From: JAOBAU01 sp034667465
Lineage (GTDB): Bacteria > Acidobacteriota > Thermoanaerobaculia > Gp7-AA8
Direction of reading: 5' to 3'
Length of the DNA: 63,464 nt
Assembly (NCBI GenBank): GCA_034667465.1
Contig: JAXDJV010000019.1
Location: forward strand, 1 to 63,464
Shown in pieces: positions 57,846-63,464 of the stretch (position 1 is its first letter; the number at the start of each line of letters is the position of its first letter). The notes beneath the pieces were generated by a model. It made no database searches. It was not told the origin of the DNA and saw only the letters and a program-made list of their open reading frames with translations. Both the position numbers and the translations under genes were made by a program.

Positions 57846-60466
57846 GACTTCTCCTGTTTGCGCGGAGTGCGGCCGATACTGATGTACGGCGGAGGATTCG
57901 GCGGCGGCACGGTCGTCGGTTTCATCTTCGTGAAGTCGTATGCCGGATTGCGAATGACGAACGGCAGCCGCCACCACTCGCTGACCATCTTCAGATCGCC
58001 GGCGTTCGTTTGCGGCACGCCGGGCGTCCAGTCGAGCCAGACCACTTTGCCGCTCGGCGTCACCTCGGACGTTTGCAGCGGACGATGCGCCGGCCACCAG
58101 AGCGTTTCCCACACGCGGTTCTCGCGTTTCAGCAGCGTGTCGTCTTCGCTGTCGGGGAAAATCCTGTTCCACCCTTCGTAAGTGACGTTGATCGTTTGCG
58201 TCGAGCATTCGTTGAAGTCGGCCTGCCACGGCAGCGCCATGTACTTCGTCAGATCGCCCGGCTGCAGTCCGATGTCGAAGTCGCTTCCCTGCGAGAGATC
58301 GTCGATCGTGTACGACGAGTAATCGATCTCCGGGATGCGTCCGTGATTTGCGTTCACCTGCGCGGCGGTCTGGCCGAAGTTGCAGAAACCGGGATCGGCT
58401 TTGATGCGATACGGCTTCACCCAGATGGCAGCATTGCGCATCGTCCAGCCGGCTTCGCCGCCGGGACAGAACGCACCGCCGAGGACGTTGGAGAGGACGC
58501 CGTAATCGAGCTCGCGCGCCGTTTTTGGATTGCTGTTGTTGTACGGCCACCACGGATTCGGCGCCGGCCATCCTTCGAGCGCTTCGTTGTAGAAGTTGCC
58601 CATCGCCCATTGCCGCAACACGTAGTACTGATAGTCGGTCAGCCGCATGAACTTCGACGGCAGCGTGTTCGTGATCGGGTTGTCGCCGGCGAGCAGCGGC
58701 ATGAGCGGCAGGTTGTGGACGCGGCTGCTCGGCTTGTCTAAGAGGAAGAAGTCGTTCTCTTCTCCCGGCTTGCGCAGCAGCGAGAAAAGGAAAAGACGAT
58801 CGTCGCGATACGGATCGTCGATGTTCGCCTCGATGCACTTCGCGCGACACTCGCGCAGCAGCGCGCCGGTTTGATGTTTGCGGAGATGCTCGGCCGTCAA
58901 TCGGCGCAGGTCGAAACGGAGATGCTCGTCGTCGAGCCGCTCGCCGATCGAATCAATGATCGCGGTGACGCGCGTTTCGAGCTCGGCGCGCGTGGCGACG
59001 TTCGCGTCCGATTCCGTCGTCTTGCGCCAGCGGTCGATGTAGTCGTCGAACGCTTCCTTCGCTTTCGGCGCAACGTCGGTTTTCTTCACGAACGACTGCA
59101 ACGCCTTCTTCAACTGTTCCGACAGCTCCTCGGTCAGCACGCCATCTTCTGGGAGCGATTCGCCCTTCTCGCGCAGCGCCTGTTCGATCTGCTTCCGCAA
59201 CACCATGTAAAGCGGCGCGAGCGTTTCGACGAACAGCTCGCCGTCGTGATGACGCTGCATGCAGCGCTCTTCGCACCTGCGCACGCCCGGCAGATAAATC
59301 TGCGGCGGCACGCCGAGCTTCTGCGGATCGAACGTGCCGCGCGTCGAGTAGTTGTGCGGGAAGTTCGACTGGCCGAGAACGCTGCAGAGATAGCTGAACT
59401 GATCGGGACGGAAGAGGATCGACCAGATGTCGCGGAAGAACCACGGCTTGTAATCGGGATTCCAGCGAAGACGTCCGGCGCGCCAGTGAATGAGCGCCTT
59501 CTCGTCGGTCGGCGGGATGTACGGCGGATTCGCGAACGTGCCTGCAGTTCCGTACAGGTCGGTCCGTTCGGCAAACTCGGTGATGGCCATGTTGTCGACG
59601 ACGTCGGCCATCGAAACGATGTCGAGAATCTCGGGAACGTAGGCCGGATAGCCGCAGATCACCCACGCCGGCGATTCGACGTCGATCGCGCGCAGGTCGC
59701 TCACCAGCTGCGAGTACATGATCAGCCGCGCCATCACCGGACCGTCCGACGTGTCGTCGAACCAGCCTTCGTTGTTGGCGTACGTTTCAATGCGCGGCTG
59801 ACCGAACTCGTCGAAGCGATACGAACCGGAGTTGCCATGTCCACCAAGGACGAGGAGACGTCCGTCGTTGTCGGTGAGGATGTCGCCGAGCGTGTCGATC
59901 GAGTGCGGTTTCAGCGGCGGCGGAAAGGTCGGCGAGTAATGCTCGCCGCCGTCGCGATCGAAGCTGGCGCGACGCCGCGACTGCGTGTCGACCGTGCGCG
60001 GACCGGGATCGATGATCAGCCGCTGGCGCGCGTCGTCGCCGGCGACGTCGGCGTTGCGCAGCGGATGATTCGCTGCATAACCGTGCTCCCCTTCCGCCTG
60101 CGCGAACTGAAACCAGACCGCTTTCTTGTTCGCGAGCCAGACGCGCCATTGCACGTCGACGAGCGTGCCGGCGTTGCCGCCGCCTTCGACGGGATCGCCG
60201 ACTTTCAGCGGCCTGCCTTCCGGCGATTCGTCGTCGTAAACCCACACCTGGAAGCGCGCCGCCTGGCGGCGAACGCGACCTTCGGCGTCTTTGAAGGTGG
60301 TCGTGCGCAGCTCGCTCTGACCGTCGGGCGAGAGAAGCGGATTGCCGAGCGAATCGCATTCGATCGGCAGCGCGGCCGGCTGTTCCGGCGCGATGTAAAA
60401 CGAATCGGGACTGTTGCCGAGGCGCGCGATACCGACGCCGGGATGGATGCGGTAGATGGGAGGCAT
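57842..60466 (-). CDS. LodA/GoxA-family quinoprotein oxidase (CTQ-dependent)
   Basis: The 874-residue product carries family hallmarks: MPPIYRIHPGVGIARLGNSP at the start, LVLGGHGNSGSYR, and the C-terminal DYGVLSNVLGGAFCPGGEAG and LTKYMALPWQADFNEC. Known members oxidise an amino acid side-chain or alpha amine, giving aldehyde or keto acid plus peroxide and ammonia, using cysteine tryptophylquinone. Candidate cross-link residues are Cys667 and Trp747 (80 apart; Trp671 is nearer); the assignment is inferred. A long helical insertion with two cysteine pairs (RRCEERCMQRHH) is present. Substrate cannot be read from sequence. It precedes the small and LodB-like genes. Confidence 0.9.
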   Translation of the reverse strand: MPPIYRIHPGVGIARLGNSPDSFYIAPEQPAALPIECDSLGNPLLSPDGQSELRTTTFKDAEGRVRRQAARFQVWVYDDESPEGRPLKVGDPVEGGGNAGTLVDVQWRVWLANKKAVWFQFAQAEGEHGYAANHPLRNADVAGDDARQRLIIDPGPRTVDTQSRRRASFDRDGGEHYSPTFPPPLKPHSIDTLGDILTDNDGRLLVLGGHGNSGSYRFDEFGQPRIETYANNEGWFDDTSDGPVMARLIMYSQLVSDLRAIDVESPAWVICGYPAYVPEILDIVSMADVVDNMAITEFAERTDLYGTAGTFANPPYIPPTDEKALIHWRAGRLRWNPDYKPWFFRDIWSILFRPDQFSYLCSVLGQSNFPHNYSTRGTFDPQKLGVPPQIYLPGVRRCEERCMQRHHDGELFVETLAPLYMVLRKQIEQALREKGESLPEDGVLTEELSEQLKKALQSFVKKTDVAPKAKEAFDDYIDRWRKTTESDANVATRAELETRVTAIIDSIGERLDDEHLRFDLRRLTAEHLRKHQTGALLRECRAKCIEANIDDPYRDDRLFLFSLLRKPGEENDFFLLDKPSSRVHNLPLMPLLAGDNPITNTLPSKFMRLTDYQYYVLRQWAMGNFYNEALEGWPAPNPWWPYNNSNPKTARELDYGVLSNVLGGAFCPGGEAGWTMRNAAIWVKPYRIKADPGFCNFGQTAAQVNANHGRIPEIDYSSYTIDDLSQGSDFDIGLQPGDLTKYMALPWQADFNECSTQTINVTYEGWNRIFPDSEDDTLLKRENRVWETLWWPAHRPLQTSEVTPSGKVVWLDWTPGVPQTNAGDLKMVSEWWRLPFVIRNPAYDFTKMKPTTVPPPNPPPYISIGRTPRKQEKS

Positions 60467-60485
60467 GTCGTCGATCCCTTTCGTC

Positions 60486-62561
60486 TCAGTCGAGCAGATC
60501 GAGCGACACGCCGTCGAGGCACAGCAGCTCGGTGTCTTCGCGATAGTCGGCGCCGATCACGACCAGCGTGATCTGCAGCGACTTCGCTTTCTTTTTCTCG
60601 AAGAGATATCTGGCGCTCTTCGTGACGTTGATGCGGTGATTGCGCGGCGTGTTGTGATTGCGCGGACGGATGTCGTGCTGGCGCGGACGCGACGGCGGCA
60701 GCTCGCAGTGACCGGGACCGCCGATGCATTCGCCGTGGCCGAAGATGGCGAGGTAGCCGGCGTAGTTCTCGTGATCGATCGGCGTTGATGCATCGGCATC
60801 GGGGAGATTGAGGAACACGCGAATGAAGCACGACCGCGGCAGTTGCGGCACGCGATGCAGTCTCACCTCGGCCTGTTTGAACGATCGCCGCGCCGGCTCC
60901 GGAATGTCGATCGCCTTCGAGACGAAGCGCGCCACCGGCGTCGACAGTCCGACCGGGATCAGATACGAGCACTTCACGTACTCGTAGCCGAACTGCGTCA
61001 TGTCGAGCGTGTCTTCGATCGTGTAGCTCCACGGAGTGAGCACGGCACCGAGGTCGGCCGGAAGCGAGTGAGGATTCATCGCCTGCCATTCGGACCAGAG
61101 CCGGTCGATGTTGACGTGAATCGGCCAGAACACCGGATCGAACGACGCCGTGAGATTGCTCAGCATGTCGCCGTATTCGGGCCGCGAATACATGTCCTCG
61201 CGCGAATGGAAAAGACGTCCGGCGACCTTCACGCTGCGGTTGCGATGATTACTCGTCGCGGTGGGCGCATCGAACTCGTCATCGTCGCCGGGAAACGGAT
61301 TCACGCCGCCGCTCCAGATGTGCAGCGTGTTGTGCGGATTCTGATCGAGGTAGCCGAACGAATCGTTGTAAAGACTGCCGCCGCCGAAGTCGCGGAACGT
61401 GCGCAGCGACATGATCTGGCAGATGTCGTCAGCGGTCGGATAGTGATAGTGAAAGGTGGTGTTGATCGTGTTGTCTTTGCCGTATTCGGCGGGATAGCGC
61501 AGCGGATACCAGAGCGAGTTCGCGGCGAGCAGCGCATCGATGAAACGCTCGCGATGGCGTCCTTTGATCAGCGGCGTTTTCGGATCGCCGAGCGCCTTCG
61601 CGACGGCGGCGAAGAACGTCGTCTGCGACGTGTACAGCCGGCCGACGAGCTGCTCCGCGAGAATGTCGGCCGCCTTCTTCGGCAGCGCCGGCTTCGCGTT
61701 CGTCAGGAAGTCGAGCGAGGCGTTCGTGATGAACGCTTTGTACGACTCCGGGATGATCCAGCCGTCTTCCGGTTTCTCCGGAATGTACTGCGGCATCGTC
61801 CAGTCCCAGTACGGGATCGTCACGCCCGGCACGAGGTCCTGCATGATCTGCTCGAGCTCGTAGAGATAGACGCGATGCCACGGCAGGAAACGCTCCCATC
61901 CGTGCTGGCAGTGGTTCTGATGGATGAGCGCCATGTTGTTGTAGCTGCGGCGATCTTCCGGCCATTTGTTCAATCGATAGAGCTCGCGGAACGCGAGACG
62001 AAACTGCTCGAGCTGGCCGGGCATCAGACAGTCGACGTTCATCCGCTGCTTCGGCTCTCCGTACTGGAAGGCGTAGTCGTTCGGCGAGCCATCGACCGCG
62101 AATATCTGCGCGATCGTCTCGACGTTCTTCGCTTCGATCGACTCGAGCTTCACGTCGGTTCTCCGAGTCGTGGCCGGCAGCGACGTTTCGCGATCCGCTT
62201 CCGGTAATCCGTCGTCGATCCAGTTGGCGATGAAGTCGATATCGTCGCCGGCGACCGGCGTGCCGCCCCAGAGGAGACGCGGAAACTGCGTGCCGTCGAA
62301 CGGCGCTTCGCCGCGCAGACCGCGAACGAGTCCCGACTTCGCTCCGCGTCCGGGAAAAGGCGCCGCGTCGCCGCTGGAGACCGGCGCGCAGCAGGCGCAG
62401 GCCGGCTTCGCTTTTTCCTCCGGCGCGATCATGGCGATTCCATGTACGCGCGCGGTCAGCAGCTTTTCGCGCGGGAACCAGAAACGATCGGCGCCGGCGG
62501 CCGCGGCGCAATCGAGGATGTCGACGATTCGTTGATAGCGAGTGGGAGTCGTGTTTGCCAT
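60486..62561 (-). CDS. tyrosinase-family type-3 copper protein
   Basis: The 691-residue product is a tyrosinase-like enzyme. The copper-A site is His214, His220 and His229 in ALIHQNHCQHGWERFLPWHR; copper-B is His410 and His414 (NPHNTLHIWSGG) and His482 (DPVFWPIHVNIDRLW), with a 68-residue spacing instead of the usual about 22, due to an insertion. The N-terminal 150 residues are an extra domain with ACACCAP and a helical segment VAGDDIDFIANWIDDGLPEA. A C-terminal beta domain of about 160 residues could be a shielding lid. It may oxidise phenols or form peptide-linked products. It overlaps the next gene's stop (TGATG). Confidence 0.92.
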   Translation of the reverse strand: MANTTPTRYQRIVDILDCAAAAGADRFWFPREKLLTARVHGIAMIAPEEKAKPACACCAPVSSGDAAPFPGRGAKSGLVRGLRGEAPFDGTQFPRLLWGGTPVAGDDIDFIANWIDDGLPEADRETSLPATTRRTDVKLESIEAKNVETIAQIFAVDGSPNDYAFQYGEPKQRMNVDCLMPGQLEQFRLAFRELYRLNKWPEDRRSYNNMALIHQNHCQHGWERFLPWHRVYLYELEQIMQDLVPGVTIPYWDWTMPQYIPEKPEDGWIIPESYKAFITNASLDFLTNAKPALPKKAADILAEQLVGRLYTSQTTFFAAVAKALGDPKTPLIKGRHRERFIDALLAANSLWYPLRYPAEYGKDNTINTTFHYHYPTADDICQIMSLRTFRDFGGGSLYNDSFGYLDQNPHNTLHIWSGGVNPFPGDDDEFDAPTATSNHRNRSVKVAGRLFHSREDMYSRPEYGDMLSNLTASFDPVFWPIHVNIDRLWSEWQAMNPHSLPADLGAVLTPWSYTIEDTLDMTQFGYEYVKCSYLIPVGLSTPVARFVSKAIDIPEPARRSFKQAEVRLHRVPQLPRSCFIRVFLNLPDADASTPIDHENYAGYLAIFGHGECIGGPGHCELPPSRPRQHDIRPRNHNTPRNHRINVTKSARYLFEKKKAKSLQITLVVIGADYREDTELLCLDGVSLDLLD

Positions 62562-62938
62562 CAGAGCCTTTCCGTACAGTCGTTGCTGCATTGCGCGGCG
62601 CCCGGGCGCGCGCGGCGGATCGCGAGGACGATCAGCGCGACGATGCCGGCGGCGACGAGCGGCGTGAAGTCGAAGAGAAAACGGCCGGCGACGATGGCCG
62701 CGGCGGCGAGTAATGCGAAGAGTCCGTCGATGCGCGAGCGGATCGCCACCGACGCGACGGAGATGGCCAGCAGCGCCATCGCCACGCGCGGCAGCCACGC
62801 GCCGAACGCGGCGACGCTCACGCCGGCCGCACCGAGCGCGCCCGCAAGCGCGATCACGCAGAGCGGACACTTCGGTGCTGCAGCGACGGCGACGGAAGAG
62901 ACGAGGAGCAGCGCGTCACCGCGAGCGCTTCGGTGCAT
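62561..62938 (-). CDS. CPLC-containing membrane protein
   Basis: The 125-residue product has about four membrane helices and a KCPLC motif at the end of the first (PKCPLCVIALAGALGAAG), plus two cysteines near its C-terminus (CSNDC). The CxxC in a membrane helix resembles metal-handling membrane proteins of the MerC type, and copper supply to the tyrosinase or thiol exchange is conceivable. It heads the tyrosinase-LodA operon; its stop overlaps the tyrosinase start. Its function is inferred from linkage. Confidence 0.72.
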   Translation of the reverse strand: MHRSARGDALLLVSSVAVAAAPKCPLCVIALAGALGAAGVSVAAFGAWLPRVAMALLAISVASVAIRSRIDGLFALLAAAAIVAGRFLFDFTPLVAAGIVALIVLAIRRARPGAAQCSNDCTERL

Positions 62939-63034
62939 GTCTGAGGAGAGCCGGATGGGAACATTTCCCTACCCCCCGACCGGCCGAAATCGCTTCTGCA
63001 CGTTTTCTGCATAGCCTCAGCGCCGGAGAGAGGT

Positions 63035-63388
63035 ATGAAGAAATGCGCAGCACTCGTGGTCGATGACGACGAGAACGTTCAGCTGCTGCTGAACAACATC
63101 CTGCGGAAGCACTGCAGCCACATCGCGCGTGCGTTCGATGGAGCACGCGCGGCCGAGCTGCTGCGCGCCGAGGAGTTCGAAGTCGTCATCCTCGATCTGA
63201 TGCTGCCGAAGATGAACGGCTTCGAAGTGGCGAAGGTGATCGAGTCGCTGCCGCGGCAGCCGAAGCTGATCGTCCTCTCGGCGATCGCGCAATACTTCGA
63301 CGATCGCTTTCCGCCCGACGCCGTGATCCTGCAGAAACCGTTCGACAGCGCGCAGCTCGACGACGCCATCACCGGCCTGGCGAACTAA
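63035..63388 (+). CDS. receiver-domain-only response regulator
   Basis: The 117-residue product is a lone receiver domain: acidic pocket LVVDDDE (Asp9-11), phosphoacceptor in VVILDLMLPKMNGF, and the lysine in ILQKPFDS. GGAGAGAGG precedes the ATG. No output domain or partner kinase is adjacent, so it is probably a phosphate-relay or adaptor regulator. It is divergent from the tyrosinase operon. Confidence 0.93.
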   Translation: MKKCAALVVDDDENVQLLLNNILRKHCSHIARAFDGARAAELLRAEEFEVVILDLMLPKMNGFEVAKVIESLPRQPKLIVLSAIAQYFDDRFPPDAVILQKPFDSAQLDDAITGLAN

Positions 63389-63397
63389 AATCGCCGG

Positions 63398-63464
63398 ATG
63401 CTGATCCGCGCAGCCACGCTCGCCGATGCCGCGGCGATCTGCGCGATCTTCAACGAAGGGATCG
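63398..63464 (+). CDS. GNAT acetyltransferase, N-terminal fragment (runs off window)
   Basis: The frame opens at ATG 63398, nine bases after the receiver gene stop, and reads MLIRAATLADAAAICAIFNE before the window ends. The pattern RAATLADAAAICAIFNEGI is the first strand and helix of GNAT N-acetyltransferases, close to the phosphinothricin-type group. Only 22 codons are visible. Confidence 0.75.
   Translation, partial: MLIRAATLADAAAICAIFNEGI

Noticed and set aside
58871..60571. 566-residue plus-strand frame
   Set aside because: It is antisense to the LodA-like gene and has no domain resemblance.
60843..62207. 454-residue plus-strand frame
   Set aside because: It is antisense to the tyrosinase, whose copper ligands are clear.

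Overview
The window is a dense, high-GC, Gram-negative-type chromosomal segment. It has a TonB-dependent receptor, signal-peptide and lipoprotein signals, an O-antigen-type ABC exporter and an exosortase. Exosortase H with an IPTL-CTERM protein, very long Ig-like secreted proteins, a bacterial Ser/Thr kinase and many 1-4 base stop/start overlaps suggest an uncultured Acidobacteriota-like bacterium; this assignment is inference only. I saw no rRNA, tRNA, CRISPR array, transposase or phage genes.

Layout. (1) 60-10142: three secreted proteins on the minus strand. A cohesin-like, IPTL-CTERM-tagged protein is translationally coupled to a 2453-residue protein with a BNR-like domain, eleven near-identical Ig-like repeats and two dockerin-type repeats; a second cohesin-like protein follows. 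(2) 10181-15303: an XRE/S24 regulator with a candidate operator, unknown exported proteins, and a TonB-dependent receptor. (3) 15424-17347: a small aromatic-rich membrane protein with a two-component system. (4) 17362-19150: a pirin-like protein and three small, mostly basic proteins. (5) 19244-35406: a surface-polysaccharide locus with several glycosyltransferases, an O-antigen ligase-like protein, an initiating undecaprenyl-phosphate sugar transferase, a Wzm/Wzt exporter, a GT39-like membrane protein and GDP-mannose 4,6-dehydratase. (6) 35615-39781: a 1388-residue secreted Ig/VCBS-repeat protein ending in a clear terminator. (7) 40239-44104: a debranching enzyme and TreZ. (8) 44173-53370: mixed genes including DUF5996, UBP zinc finger, cyclophilin lipoprotein, DinB, a kinase, aldo/keto reductase, RibD-like reductase and a CPA1 antiporter. 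(9) 53478-56183: exosortase H, a membrane protein and a fused ATP sulfurylase/APS kinase in one overlapping operon. (10) 56320-62938: a five-gene overlapping operon encoding a CPLC membrane protein, a tyrosinase, a LodA-like quinoprotein oxidase, an unknown 143-residue protein and a LodB-like flavoprotein. (11) 63035-63464: a receiver-only regulator and the start of a GNAT acetyltransferase.

How the parts may work together. Exosortase H is the expected processing enzyme for the IPTL-CTERM protein about 55 kb away, whose cohesin-like domain could hold the dockerin-bearing partner at the surface. The fused sulfate-activation enzyme next to the exosortase makes PAPS, which could feed sulfation of exported material. 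The most unusual unit is the operon joining a cysteine-tryptophylquinone oxidase and its maturation flavoprotein to a type-3 copper tyrosinase. Three large intergenic inverted repeats (31094-31172, 53370-53478, 56244-56335) and a recurring TAnnnT box 6-11 bases before start codons are further structure that gene calling does not explain.
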